Notes: generated by a model not told the origin, from the sequence alone. 64,000 nucleotides of DNA from Bog-473 sp963744225 (GCA_963744225.1 CAVUSV010000003.1:558001-622000); one strand, 5' to 3'; positions 29,639 to 41,734 are shown, counted from the first letter of the stretch. Numbers and translations are program-made.

Positions 29639-30151
29639 ATGTCAAGACAATGGTCACGGATGGAGCTGGCCCAGCAGCTGCGCAGCGAGATCATGGGATA
29701 CCTGGGTGCGGCCAGCGAATTCGACGACGGGCTGGCCAAGAAGCTGAAGCTGAGCCGGACCGACATGCGCTGCCTCGACCTTATTGGCCGCCTCGGTCCG
29801 ATGACCGCGGGCCGGCTCGCCGAGGAGAGCGGGCTCACGACCGGGGCGGTCACGTTCATCCTCGACCGGCTGGAGGAGGCGGGCATGGTGGCGCGCCGAC
29901 GGGACACCGAAGACCGACGCCGGGTGTGGGTCGAGATCGTCCCCGAGGCCCGCCAGCGACTCGAGGTCCTCCAGCAGCCGGTCGCCGAGGAGATGCGCCA
30001 GGTGGCCCAGCATTTCAAGGCAGACGAATTGGCCATCGTGCGTGACTTCATGCGTCAGGCCAAAGAGGTGCTCCAGCGCCAGGTCCTCGGCGGGCCGGTC
30101 GGGGAGGCAGAGCCACCCCACGTCGACCCGGGCGCTGACCCGCGACACTGA
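29639..30151 (+). CDS. MarR-family transcriptional regulator
   Basis: 170 residues. The winged helix reads 'LSRTDMRCLDLIGRLGPMTAGRLAEESGLTTGAV' followed by the wing 'DRLEEAGMVARRRDTEDRRRVWVEI'. It is expected to bind the 32-bp gap to the divergent ABC exporter and to release it on binding a small toxic ligand. ATG 29,639 fits the family N-terminus. Confidence 0.9.
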   Translation: MSRQWSRMELAQQLRSEIMGYLGAASEFDDGLAKKLKLSRTDMRCLDLIGRLGPMTAGRLAEESGLTTGAVTFILDRLEEAGMVARRRDTEDRRRVWVEIVPEARQRLEVLQQPVAEEMRQVAQHFKADELAIVRDFMRQAKEVLQRQVLGGPVGEAEPPHVDPGADPRH

Positions 30152-30277
30152 GCGGCCGCTACGGAGCGGGCGCCGGAGGGAAAGTAGGCTGACGTGACCC
30201 GTCCCACTTGGGAGGGGAGTGACCACCCCGGAACCGCACCCGCGACGCGGTTGGCCTGTTTAGGGCAAGGAGCCCCG

Positions 30278-32982
<2,705 letters not shown>

Positions 32983-32986
<4 letters not shown>

Positions 32987-33201
32987 GCCGTTCGGCCGGC
33001 GACCACGTAGCGTCGGAGCGCGATCAAGGTCCAGATTCCTTCGACGACGCCAAAGGGCCATGCACCCGAGAGGAAGCCGTACGAGCTCGAGAGGGCGCAT
33101 CCCAGGGCGAAGGCCAGGACAAACCGTCGGCCGCGGTCCTCCAGGGCGTACATGCCCATCATGAAGGTCAAGGCGCAGACCCCGTAGATCGTGACCGCCA
33201 T
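32983..33201 (-). CDS. Small membrane protein of unknown function
   Basis: About 72 residues from ATG 33,201 (83 if the upstream start at 33,234 is used). It has two to three hydrophobic segments ('AVTIYGVCALTFMMGMYALED', 'FVLAFALGCALSSSYGF', 'GVVEGIWTLIALRRY'). Family not recognised, although small proteins of this type are common beside dnaG in actinobacteria. It converges on ppdK with a 4-bp overlap and diverges from dnaG. Confidence 0.65.
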
Positions 33202-33254
33202 CGGGAGACCGTAGGCCAGAACGGAGCGGGACAACGCCGCGGTACCGTCAGGGG

Positions 33255-35143
33255 GTGGGGATACCGGACGAGGAAGTCGCCCAGGTCCGGGCGGCCACGG
33301 ACATCGTCGCCCTGATCAGCGAGCACGCGCTGTTGAAGAAGGTTGGCCGGCGCTGGAGCGGGCTCTGCCCCTTCCATACCGAGAAGACGCCCTCGTTCAG
33401 CGTCAATGCCGAGGAGGGTTTCTACTACTGCTTCGGCTGCCAGCAGTCGGGCGACGCCATTACCTTCGTCCGCGCCATGGACGGCCTCGACTTCGTCGAT
33501 GCGGTGCGCTTCCTGGCCGACCGCGCCGGCATCACGCTGCACGAGGACCAGGAGCTGGGCCGCGACCACAAGCGTCGGTCCGAGCTCCTCGAGGCGATGG
33601 AGCGGGCAGTGGAGTGGTACCACGAGCGCCTGCTGCACTCGCCTGACGCCGGTCCTGCCCGCGACTACTTGCGCTCGCGCGGCTACGACGGTGACGTCGT
33701 GCGCCAGTTCCGCTTGGGCTGGGCCCCCGACGACTGGGACGCCTTGGCCAAGGCGCTGCGGCTCCCCGAAAAGGTCTTGTCCGACTCGGGCCTCGGCTTC
33801 GTCAACCGCCGTGGGCGCGCCCAGGACTCCTTCCGAGCCCGGGTCCTGTTCCCCATTTGTGACCCGACCGGGCGTCCTGTCGCGCTCGGCGGCCGGATCC
33901 TGCCACCGCGGTCGGACAACGCGCCCCCGGAGCGAACGGAGCCAAAGTACAAGAACTCCCAGGAGTCGCCGATTTACGCAAAGCGACGCACTCTCTACGC
34001 GTTGAACTGGGCCAAGAAGGGAGTGATCGCACAAGGCGAAGTCGTCGTCTGCGAGGGCTATACGGATGTCATCGGGTGCTTCCGGTCCGGCGTGCCGTGG
34101 GCCGTCGCCACCTGCGGCACGGCACTCGCGGAGGAGCACTTCACGCTGCTGCGCAACTTCGCCAAACGCATCGTGCTGGCCTACGACGCTGACGCGGCGG
34201 GGCAGAGCGCAACGTCGCGCGTGTACGAGTGGGAGCGGAAGCACGAGGTCAACGTCGTGGTCGCCGACTTGCCCGGCGGAAGCGACCCCGGTGACCTGGC
34301 CCGGACGGATCCGGGTGCGCTGGCCCGCGCCATCAAAGAGGCGCGGCCCTTCTTGCAATTCCGGGTGGACCGCATGCTGGAATCGGGCGACCTCACAACG
34401 GCAGAGGGGCGGGCACGGGCGGCCGAGGCGGCGCTCACGGCCGTCGCCGAGCACCCGGACGACCTGGTGCGCGATCAGTACGTCATGCAGCTGGCCGACC
34501 GGTGCCGGGTGGACGCGGCTCGCCTCCGGGACCGCCTCGACTACCTCCGGGCCCATCCGGCTGAGAGCTCTCCTAGCCGCCGGGGCGGCACGCGCCGCGA
34601 CGAGCCGCCGCCGGCGGAATATCCCGGTGACGACGGTGAGCAGTATGCGTCAAATGACGGCGGGGGCAGGCGGGTCCTCGCTGCGGCGCTGCGACCAGGT
34701 CCGGGGCTCGAAGCGCTCAAGTTGGCGGTCCATCGGCCCGATGAAGTAGGTGATCGTGTGCACGCTGTGCTCTTTGGCGACCCCATACAACGGCAGGCGT
34801 TTGTTGCGCTCTTGGAGCACAACAGCGCGCACGAGGCGGTCGAGTCCGCGTCACCGGAGGTGGCGAGCCTGTTGCGACGCGTGATTGTCGATGAACCCAT
34901 GGCGGGCGACCCCGAACTGGGTCATCCGGTTGACTCTGTGGTCACCGTTCTTCTGAGTGGAGCGGTGCGGCGCGCCTTGGCTGAGGTGGAGATGCAGTCG
35001 CGGTGGGCGGCGACTCTTGGCAACACGGGGCGGCCGAGACGGCGCAAGTGCGGCTCTGGCTGGACCAACTCGGAGATCCGGCGACCGGGCGCGACGCCGC
35101 TGACCGATTGGTAGCGTGGTTGGTCGACAGGGATCACGAATGA
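33255..35143 (+). CDS. dnaG: DNA primase (frameshift near the 3' end)
   Basis: Zinc-binding domain 'GLCPFHTEKTPSFSVN...CFGC' (CHC2 type), the RNA-polymerase core with 'YKNSQESPIYAK', TOPRIM 'VVVCEGYTDVIGCF' and 'VLAYDADAAGQSA', and a C-terminal DnaB-interaction domain. Near 35,020 the frame should shift: the new frame gives 'AETAQVRLWLDQLGD' and ends at 35,143, a natural primase ending. It is followed after 16 bp by rpoD, the ancient primase-sigma part of the macromolecular synthesis operon. Confidence 0.95.
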
Positions 35144-35159
35144 GGGTGGCAGGGTAAGG

Positions 35160-36521
35160 GTGAACGAGGATTCAGCGGTTGCGATTGAGGACAAAGGTGT
35201 GAACGCGCCGACGTCGCCATCGACCCCCAAGTCACTTGCGTCGATTGCACATGTCGCGTTGCCGCCCGGGGTCTCACAGGTCGACTTTGACGCCGTGCTC
35301 GTCATTGGTCGCGCCAAGGGGCAACTGACGCAGGCTCAGCTCATCGAGGCACTGCACACCGTCGAGCTCACACCCGAGGTGCTCACGGTACTGATCGATC
35401 GCGTCACAGCAGAGGGCGTCGCACTCGTCGAGGACGAGGAAGAGGACCTCCCGGTCGAGATCGCGCCCCGCATAGGGAATCGGTCCCCGGAACGGACCAA
35501 TGGGGCAGTCAAGAGCGAGACGCGCCGCGAGACGAACGGGAAACGCACGAGTTCGAGTAGCGAGTCTGGTGGCAGCGCGGAGGATCCGGTTCACACCTAC
35601 CTCAAAGAGATCGGCCGGGTCCCGCTGCTGAACGCAGAGCTCGAAGTCGAGATCGCCCAGACGATCGAAGAGGGGAATGCGGCGGCGGCCAGGCTGGCGG
35701 CCAACGAGCTGGCCTTGACGGGCGAGGGCCCTCCGGAGGACTTGCTCGAGACGGACGAAATGTCCCGGGACCGGCGTCTCGTCCGCAAGGGCCTCAGGGC
35801 GAAGGACGAGCTCATTGAGGCGAACCTGCGGCTTGTGGTCTCGATCGCCAAGCGCTACCGCAATCGGGGACTGGCGTTCCTGGACCTGATCCAGGAGGGC
35901 AACCTTGGGTTGATGCGTGCGGTCGACAAGTTCGACCATACAAAGGGCTTTAAGTTCTCGACCTATGCGACCTGGTGGATCCGTCAGGCGATCACCCGGG
36001 CGATCGCGGACCAGGCCCGAACGATCCGGATCCCTGTGCACATGGTCGAGACGATCAACAAAGTGGTCTGGGCGCAGCGCCAGCTGCTTCAGGAGCTCGG
36101 GCGTGAACCGACGATCGAAGAGGTCGCGCTCAGGGTCGAGCTCCCGATGGAACGAGTGCGGGAGATACTGCGCATCAACCAAGACACCGTGTCACTCGAG
36201 CAGCCGGTGGGCGACGAGGACGACTTCAACCTGTCCGACCTGATTGAGGACAGAGGCGCGGTTGTCCCCGACGATGCGGCGACACGATCCCTCTTGGATG
36301 CAGCCGTGCGCGAAGCTCTGGGCCACCTCTCCGAGCGCGAGCAGGACGTCGTGCGGCTCCGGTTCGGACTGGACGACGGCAAGATCCGCACACTCGAAGA
36401 GGTCGGTAAAGAGTTCGGAGTGACTCGAGAGCGAGTGCGCCAGATTGAGTCCAAGACGCTGGCCAAGCTACGCCGACCCGATGCGGCCCACTTACTGAGG
36501 GACTATCTCGAAGAGTCCTGA
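35160..36521 (+). CDS. rpoD: RNA polymerase primary sigma factor (SigA/RpoD)
   Basis: 453 residues. Region 1.1-like N-terminus (LTQAQLIEALHTVELTPEVL), region 1.2 'DPVHTYLKEIGRVPLL', region 2 'NLRLVVSIAKRYRNRGLAFLDLIQEGN' and 'FSTYATWWIRQAITRAI', region 4 helix-turn-helix 'TLEEVGKEFGVTRERVRQIE'. Primary rather than alternative sigma because all regions are present. GTG start 35,160; it shares the unit with dnaG. Confidence 0.95.
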   Translation: MNEDSAVAIEDKGVNAPTSPSTPKSLASIAHVALPPGVSQVDFDAVLVIGRAKGQLTQAQLIEALHTVELTPEVLTVLIDRVTAEGVALVEDEEEDLPVEIAPRIGNRSPERTNGAVKSETRRETNGKRTSSSSESGGSAEDPVHTYLKEIGRVPLLNAELEVEIAQTIEEGNAAAARLAANELALTGEGPPEDLLETDEMSRDRRLVRKGLRAKDELIEANLRLVVSIAKRYRNRGLAFLDLIQEGNLGLMRAVDKFDHTKGFKFSTYATWWIRQAITRAIADQARTIRIPVHMVETINKVVWAQRQLLQELGREPTIEEVALRVELPMERVREILRINQDTVSLEQPVGDEDDFNLSDLIEDRGAVVPDDAATRSLLDAAVREALGHLSEREQDVVRLRFGLDDGKIRTLEEVGKEFGVTRERVRQIESKTLAKLRRPDAAHLLRDYLEES

Positions 36522-36601
36522 CCGCACGAAATTTCGGATGCCACATCTAACGGTGGCAGCGCGGCCCGCTGGTATCGTTTCGGGGCTGTCTTCTCGATCC
36601 T

Positions 36602-36673
<72 letters not shown>

Positions 36674-36674
<1 letters not shown>

Positions 36675-37864
36675 TATCCTCGTCGTTTTCGCTGGTCAGT
36701 GCGTCGTCGAGCGTGAACGGTCTCGTTGGCATCGGGTTTGGGCGCGCGAGTGGGCGCGATCTCCTCGGACGGCACCTCCAGCAAAGGCACGAATGCAGCC
36801 GTCGCGTGCGCCAAGAAGCTGTCCCGCTCTTTCGTCGCGTGCTGGTAACGGAGGGGCATCGCGGTGGACTTCCACCGGCCCCGCTTCTGGATCTCGGACA
36901 CGCTGGCACCGCTTGAAGCAAGCATGGTCCCGGCGTAGTGACGCAGGTCATGGAAGTGGTACCGCATGAGCCCTGTCCGCTTACGCGCTCGGGTCCAGTA
37001 GTGCCAGAAGGAACTCGGACGGATGGGTTGGCCATTCTGGGCTGGGAACAGCGGCGCGCTCGGCTCAGGGCCGACGAAACTCTCCAAGTGCTGTTCAACA
37101 ACCATCATGACCGCCGGGGAGAGTTCGACGACTCCTGTCTCCCCGTTTTTTGTCCTGCGGTACTTCAGGTCCGGTCGACCCGAGACCTCCTCCCGTTGGC
37201 GTTGGATAGAGATTGTGCAGTTGTGAAGGTTGATGTCACACCTCTGGAGGCCAAGAAGCTCATTCCTCCGCACGGGAAAGGCACAGGCGAGTACCACTGC
37301 CAACTTGAGCTTGTCGGGCATGGCGTTGGCAAGAGCGCGCACCTCATCCAATGTGGGCGGGACCCGCTCCGGGGCGCGGTCTGACCCGGCTCCCTTTACC
37401 CGACAGGGGTTCCGGGGAATAACGTCATCATCCACCGCGGTGTTGAGTACGGCGCGCAGAAGCCGGTAGGCCGAGACAGCCGCCCCCGGTGAGGACTTGG
37501 AGAGATGGGCATTCCAGGTACGGACCATCGGCGTGTCGATATGGCCTATGGGAACATCGCCAAAGGTGGGCTCCAGGTGGCACCGCAGCAGGCTTTGATA
37601 CTGATATAGCGTCCCAGGGGCAAGTCTTGGTTCTCGCCAGATCAGCCACTTCTTTGCATATTCGGAGAATCGTTCCCTCCCAGCCTCTGGGTCCCTCCAT
37701 GTACCCCTCTTCAGGTCTGACTCGATTGCCGAGAGGGCGGCGTTCGCATCACTCTTGGTTGGAAAGACCCCTGCAGAGCGACATTTTCCATTGCCGACGG
37801 GGTAGGAGGCCTGGTACATGCCGTTGGCGCGTCGCCTGATTGATCCAAACAGCCGTCTAGCCAT
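36674..37864 (-). CDS. Tyrosine recombinase, island integrase
   Basis: 396 residues. It has an N-terminal arm-binding and SAM-like core-binding domain ('FSEYAKKWLIWREPRLAPGT'), then the catalytic domain with Arg in 'FPVRRNELLGLQRCD', HxxR in 'HFHDLRHYAGT', Trp in 'RGRWKST' and the nucleophile in 'PLRYQHA'. ATG 37,864 is used because it gives the usual MARRLFGSIRRR start; the stop lies on attL. It overlaps the excisionase-like gene by 8 bp, so the two are co-translated. Confidence 0.93.
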
Positions 37865-38132
37865 GATTCCTCGCCGTCTTCCCACGTCCTCCGACAGGAG
37901 TCAGGCAGGACTGCATGTAACGGTCCAGTTCATCAGGACTGAAAAGGATGCGTCCTCCCATCTTGTAGAACGCGATGCGCCTTTCCGACACAAGTCTTTT
38001 CATGAACCGGACGGTCACGCCGAGATACTCGGCAGCCGGTTTGATGGTGAGGGGTGGCCGTCGTGCATCGGGTGTCCTCAAGCAGAGACGGCTGAGGTCG
38101 GTGAAATCCTGCTTCATTGTGAGAAGGAACAT
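37857..38132 (-). CDS. Excisionase-like helix-turn-helix protein
   Basis: 91 residues (86 if Met6 is used). 'LTIKPAAEYLGVTVRFMKRLVSERRIAFYKMGGRILFSPDELDRYM' is the MerR-like winged helix of the excisionase/DNA-binding family. It lies directly upstream of and overlaps the integrase. A recombination directionality factor is likely, although in some islands such proteins act only as regulators. Confidence 0.85.
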   Translation of the reverse strand: MFLLTMKQDFTDLSRLCLRTPDARRPPLTIKPAAEYLGVTVRFMKRLVSERRIAFYKMGGRILFSPDELDRYMQSCLTPVGGRGKTARNHG

Positions 38133-38135
38133 ACC

Positions 38136-38253
38136 GGTCCGACTTCACGCGTTGGCTGACACGCGGCAACTTTGCAACAAACGAAAGCATTCGATGTAGG
38201 TCCGACTTCAATAGGCCTATTCAGCAGAAAAGTCCTGGTCACATGAGTGTGAC
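38136..38253. promoter_or_regulatory. Island control region between divergent HTH genes
   Basis: Contains a 12-bp direct repeat GGTCCGACTTCA (38,136-38,147 and 38,199-38,210), the perfect palindrome AATAGGCCTATT (38,210-38,221) and GTCACA, four bases, TGTGAC (38,238-38,253). These are good candidates for operators of the two HTH proteins that face away from the region. Confidence 0.6.
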
Positions 38254-38384
38254 TGGGTCAGCTTATTGAAGCGCGGTGATTCGTTGCATTGTTCTCGGAG
38301 TCCACGCTTCACCAATCTCAATATGAGTCAATAGCTCCAGTGCAGTCCACGGTGGTCTGTACGGAGACAGATGAGGTGATTGAG

Positions 38385-38585
38385 ATGGAGAAGATGCTGC
38401 TCAGCGTCGAGGAGTTCGGCGCTGCTGTCGGGGTCGCGCTGAGCGCGGCTTACGCATTGGTGAAGTCGGGCCGTGTCCGCACGGTCAGGGTGACGCCGAA
38501 GGGGGCTATCCGCGTCCCCACAGATGCCGTCCAGGAGTTTGTTGACTCGCTCAACTCGGCTGTGCGGGTCGGTTCTGCAGCTTGA
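38385..38585 (+). CDS. Small helix-turn-helix DNA-binding protein
   Basis: 66 residues. 'LLSVEEFGAAVGVALSAAYALVKSGRVRTVRVTPKGAIRVPTDAV' is again an excisionase-type winged helix, divergent from the int-xis pair. The start is ATG 38,385 with a GAGGTGA ribosome site. It may be the true directionality factor or a transcriptional switch; sequence alone does not separate these. A strong terminator follows. Confidence 0.75.
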   Translation: MEKMLLSVEEFGAAVGVALSAAYALVKSGRVRTVRVTPKGAIRVPTDAVQEFVDSLNSAVRVGSAA

Positions 38586-38596
38586 TCCCTAACGCG

Positions 38597-38625
38597 AAGG
38601 AGCCGCCCTGCAAGGCGGCTCCTTC
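38597..38625 (+). terminator. Rho-independent terminator after the small HTH gene
   Basis: AAGGAGCCGCC, short loop CTGCA, GGCGGCTCCTT: an 11-bp perfect stem 12 bp after the stop, followed by TCGTTCG. Confidence 0.85.
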
Positions 38626-38662
38626 GTTCGACTTACCCAACCCCCAGAAGGAGGTCTATCCC

Positions 38663-39517
38663 ATGGACCAGAATACCCTACGCGCCAATGCCGAAGCATG
38701 GAGTCGTCCGCTAGAAGGACCGCCAGGCCGAGGTGCATCTGACTACGAAGTCGCGACCTATCTGATTGACGAGCTTGAGGCGGGTGGCCTCTTGTATCCC
38801 TACGACGAGTGGAGGCCGATCACTCCACGACAAGCGCGGCAGTTCTGCGATGACAACGAACATGCCTGGAAGCAGGTATCTCCGAGGGTACGTGAACTCA
38901 GAGCCAAGGAGTTCGCGCGTGGCCTGGCGAACGCGGAGAACTCGGTGAGCAGCGGGGGGATTGTCATCAACGACTCCCTAGCGTCAAAGCTCGATGCAGC
39001 GGGATGGTTACCCATGTGCCCGGTGCATCTGACCGGATTCAGTCGATCAACCTTCAGCCATTTCACGATCTGCAAGGACTGTGGCAAACCCCGGTGTCGG
39101 AAGTGTGGAGTTGAACGCCTTGAAGACCTGCTTGAAGCGGTTCGGCTCCGGATCGCGCCTCTTGGCACGGTGTTCACCGCCCAGGCCCTGTCGGAGGGTC
39201 GCAAGACATCGGATCGAGTGAGGCAGCGCCATCACGCTCTCGCAGGCTCTGAATACTTCTGGTACCGGCGCTCTGACGACGTGGTCTTCTATGTGTCTAC
39301 GCATCCTCTGCACGGTGGACGGTCCCCCAAGCCTCCGTCGGACTGGACAAGTCGGACCCCAGATGAGGTCATCGAGTGGTTGAAGACGGAGGTTTTGGTC
39401 TTCCCTGGGTACCGGGACCATGACTGGAGTGCGGGATGGAAGCCCACAAGGGCCAAGCTGACCGGGATTCCGCCGAGTCCCTCAATCGCGAGGCCGAGTA
39501 CAGGTGGTTCAAACTGA
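38663..39517 (+). CDS. Zinc-finger protein of unknown function (possible replication/maintenance protein)
   Basis: 284 residues. An alpha-helical N-terminal half ('ITPRQARQFCDDNEHAWKQV') is followed by a cysteine/histidine cluster 'CPVHLTGF' and 'CKDCGKPRCRKCG', then a mixed C-terminal domain with 'SEYFWYRRSDDVVFYVSTH'. I do not recognise the family. ATG 38,663 has the strongest Shine-Dalgarno in the island (AAGGAGGT, 9 bp spacing). Two genes upstream of the iterons it is the best candidate for an origin-binding protein, but that is position only. Confidence 0.6.
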   Translation: MDQNTLRANAEAWSRPLEGPPGRGASDYEVATYLIDELEAGGLLYPYDEWRPITPRQARQFCDDNEHAWKQVSPRVRELRAKEFARGLANAENSVSSGGIVINDSLASKLDAAGWLPMCPVHLTGFSRSTFSHFTICKDCGKPRCRKCGVERLEDLLEAVRLRIAPLGTVFTAQALSEGRKTSDRVRQRHHALAGSEYFWYRRSDDVVFYVSTHPLHGGRSPKPPSDWTSRTPDEVIEWLKTEVLVFPGYRDHDWSAGWKPTRAKLTGIPPSPSIARPSTGGSN

Positions 39518-39699
39518 ACGAAGTTCAAGCCGCAGAAGTTGAGGATCGTCTTGCGAGAGCGGTCAAGGCGAAGCTAGGTGTTGACCTCGACCTTGTGCCG
39601 TCTGAGTCACGGGACACGGTCATGGAGATGCTTGAGCAGTTCGTTGCTGAGGTGCGCTCGGAGGGGTACGCGGCAAACGGGCCGCGCTCCGGGACATGA
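39436..39699 (+). CDS. Small hypothetical protein
   Basis: 87 residues, charged and helical ('AAEVEDRLARAVKAKLGVDLDLVPSESRDTVMEMLEQFVAEV'). It overlaps the upstream gene by 82 bp in another frame and ends 25 bp before the first iteron. Codon use and the regular heptad-like pattern suggest a real protein; function unknown. Confidence 0.55.
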   Translation: MEAHKGQADRDSAESLNREAEYRWFKLNEVQAAEVEDRLARAVKAKLGVDLDLVPSESRDTVMEMLEQFVAEVRSEGYAANGPRSGT

Positions 39700-39724
39700 G
39701 TCGATAGCGAAGGCCGCGGACTGG

Positions 39725-39874
39725 CTCACGACAGGTGTAGGGCCTGAGAATGAGGACCATGAGGCCAGAGGTGTCTCACGACAGATGTAGTTGGTTTAGA
39801 GATACACCTGTCGTGAGCGGATCTGGCGTACCCACCAACACCTGTCGTGAGCGTCCTCTTACACCTGTCGTGAG
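39725..39874. repeat. Iteron cluster (five 15-bp copies)
   Basis: Consensus TACACCTGTCGTGAG. Two copies are on the minus strand (39,725-39,739; 39,775-39,789, one mismatch) and three on the plus strand (39,803-39,817; 39,837-39,851; 39,860-39,874). Direct plus inverted iterons next to a zinc-finger gene suggest a plasmid-type origin or an operator array. Confidence 0.85.
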
Positions 39875-39889
39875 GGAACCGTGGTAATC

Positions 39890-40541
39890 GCTCCCGTGTT
39901 CCGGGTCCTCGGTGGGAGTCATCTGGTCGCCCTAGCGGGCGAACGGTCCTGAAGTGTCCTATCGGTGCCTTCGGCACCAACCCAGCGTGCCTTTGGCACG
40001 CCGAGGCCACCAGGACCATCGACCACCTCGGGTTGGTTCGCTTGCGCGAACCACGTACGCGCGTTTGAGCACAGGTCCCATCTGTCGCTTCCGGCTCACT
40101 ATTCCTGGGGGCTGCTTCTCCAGGGACTCACGCCGTACCTGGGGCACTCCTCAGCGGCCCACATGGGTACTCCTGAATGACGCTCCGAGCGACAGCCCAA
40201 CAGGTCCTGAGGCGTTGGCGCGTGTCACGGGGATGGCCGAAATACGCTCGTCTGCACGGCGCTCATCGCCACATCCTCCGAACAGAGTTTTTATGCAAGG
40301 GTTGTTATAGCCGACGGAAAACCACCGAGCGCGTTACCCGGAGGGGGAGCGGAGCCACCTATGGCCGTCTGGCGACAAGGCCAGCAGCCCTGCCCCCAGA
40401 GCGCCGAACGGGCCGGGGCAGCCATTCGGCCTCGTTTATCCGGGGTTGAAACGCGGTATAGACCCCGTGCCCACCGGGTTACCACATCGCACAAGACCCG
40501 ATGGTAGAGAACGACCCCGTCCCTTGGCGACGGGGTCGTTC
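39890..40541 (+). other. Long hairpin-rich non-coding stretch, structured RNA or origin candidate
   Basis: No coding frame here looks like a protein. Three tight hairpins follow one another (GGTGCCTTCGGCACC at 39,964-39,978; CGTGCCTTTGGCACG at 39,986-40,000; GGTTCGC, TTGC, GCGAACC at 40,035-40,052). More pairable segments come between 40,340 and 40,505, for example TACCA-ATCG with CGATGGTA. The stretch ends in a perfect terminator stem. The class of RNA, if it is one, is not recognised. 40,542-40,905 is also gene-free and holds the left flank hairpin and the first array site. Confidence 0.4.
40509..40541 (+). terminator. Terminator with perfect 13-bp stem
   Basis: GAACGACCCCGTC, seven-base loop, GACGGGGTCGTTC, then CTACGTTC. 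The stem is perfect. No coding gene lies in the preceding 800 bp on this strand, so it implies a non-coding transcript or stops read-through into the array. Confidence 0.75.
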
Positions 40542-40698
40542 TACGTTCAGGGTGACACGCCTTGGATCTGGGGCGTACCTGTCGTAGACGCGGGCATAGT
40601 GGGCCACAGCGGGGCCAGCCTCGTTCGTCACACTTCCCGTCATAGACGCAGGCAGGTGTAGGGGTACGTGGCCTGCGTCCCAGATCGCGTGCGACACG

Positions 40699-40766
40699 CG
40701 CGAAGCCCGAAGGGCGAGCGCGTATCGAGGCGAAGCGAAGCGGAGCCCACTCGGCTTCGGCACGAA
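40699..40766 (+). repeat. Array-flanking hairpin, left copy
   Basis: Starts GCGAAGCCCGAAGGGCG and ends CGGCTTCGGCACGAAG; the ends pair (GAAGCC with GGCTTC). It is clearly related to the hairpin at 57,741-57,794 on the other side of the array. Its right arm TTCGGCAC is shared with several array sites. Confidence 0.7.
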
Positions 40767-40822
40767 GCCACCTCAGCAGATGTCGGAGGACTTGCGCTCA
40801 TCGTGTCAGGCGACAAGGTCAG

Positions 40823-40854
40823 TAGCCGTGCCCCCGTACGGCACATCGGGGCTA
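40823..40854 (+). repeat. Array site S0 (first, core shortened)
   Basis: Outer TAGCC/GGCTA and inner GTGCC/GGCAC arms around CCCGTAC. It lacks the CGCCGG core of the others, so it could be a degenerate copy or a special first site. Confidence 0.5.
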
Positions 40855-40905
40855 GCCCTGAGAGCCACGCCAGCGAGGATGTCGAGAACAAAGCAGACTT
40901 GTTGG

Positions 40906-41277
40906 ATGCCTGAGATCGCGTATCTAGAGGAAACCAGCACGTCCGCCAAAGCCGAGTGGCAGAGTCGAATGGGAGAGATCCGCGAAGCCATTCGGACCGT
41001 CGGCTTTTGGGAGGAGTCCATCGAGTGGCGAATATCCACCGAGACCACATTCAGGATAGAGCCTGCAACAGAAAGGAATCGGCCCTGGTTCAAGGTCACT
41101 GTTTCGTGTGATCAGGAGATGACAGCTCATACAAAGACCTTGGAACGTGCCGTTGAGTACATGGGCGTATACAACAGGTTGATCATGGACCTGTTCTCGA
41201 CTATTGGGTGGCCCAGCTGGGCAGCGAGGGGTAGAAAGGACCCTGAGCCAACAGAGACACTGCCCACAGCCCTGTGA
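40906..41277 (+). CDS. Hypothetical protein
   Basis: 123 residues, soluble. 'SAKAEWQSRMGEIREAIRTVGFWEESIEWRI' suggests a helical N-terminus, then a beta-rich part ('TTFRIEPATERNRPWFKVTVSC'). No family recognised. ATG 40,906. The stop is 13 bp before site S1, the pattern of the array genes, so this may be the first cassette. Confidence 0.6.
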   Translation: MPEIAYLEETSTSAKAEWQSRMGEIREAIRTVGFWEESIEWRISTETTFRIEPATERNRPWFKVTVSCDQEMTAHTKTLERAVEYMGVYNRLIMDLFSTIGWPSWAARGRKDPEPTETLPTAL

Positions 41278-41290
41278 GCAGTGAGGGTCC

Positions 41291-41320
41291 CTGTCCCCAT
41301 ACGCCGGGACGGTGGGGCAG
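41291..41320 (+). repeat. Array site S1
   Basis: CTGTCCCC and GGGGCAG arms around ATACGCCGGGACGGT; the arms pair with one bulged base. Confidence 0.85.
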
Positions 41321-41396
41321 TTCAGCGCATCGGAGACAGGTCGAAGAAGGCTGTCCAAAACTCGACTCGGAGGCAGCGGGCAGAATCGACGATGTT

Positions 41397-41727
41397 GTGG
41401 ATGTTGAACGCTGTAACGAATGTGGGTTCAACGGGGAGGAGTGGAGCGATGCCGCCTCCATCTCGGCGATCGCAGGCCTGCCGACCCGGTTCGCCAACGT
41501 TGTTGCAGGTCTCAGTTCTGACGATCTACTCCGGCGACCAGTGGATGGCCAGTGGTCCATCGCTGAATACGCAGATCATGTGCGAGAGGTTCTCTTTGGA
41601 ATGAGGTTGGCACTCGACTGTGACGCTCGATGGCGCGAATGTCGATCCGCACTGGATTGTTCGCCACGCGGTCCATGACTCGACCCATCACCTTGTTGAC
41701 ATGGAGCGCCTTCGCCTAGCTCTTTGA
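41397..41727 (+). pseudogene. DinB/DUF664-family protein, internally deleted
   Basis: The N-terminal part is family-like: 'RCNECGFNGEEWSDA', 'LPTRFANVVAGLSSDDLLRRPVDGQWSIAEYADHVREVLFGMR'. In another frame the C-terminus 'HWIVRHAVHDSTHHLVDMERLRLAL' follows at once, with the metal-site histidines. Full family members have 60-80 more residues between these parts, so a central piece has been lost along with frame. The stop is 8 bp before S2. A decayed cassette gene. Confidence 0.7.
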
Positions 41728-41734
41728 CGGCTGG

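Noticed and set aside
39890..40905. Small open frames in the island's non-coding stretch
   Set aside because: They have no ribosome sites, odd composition and are crossed by strong hairpins.
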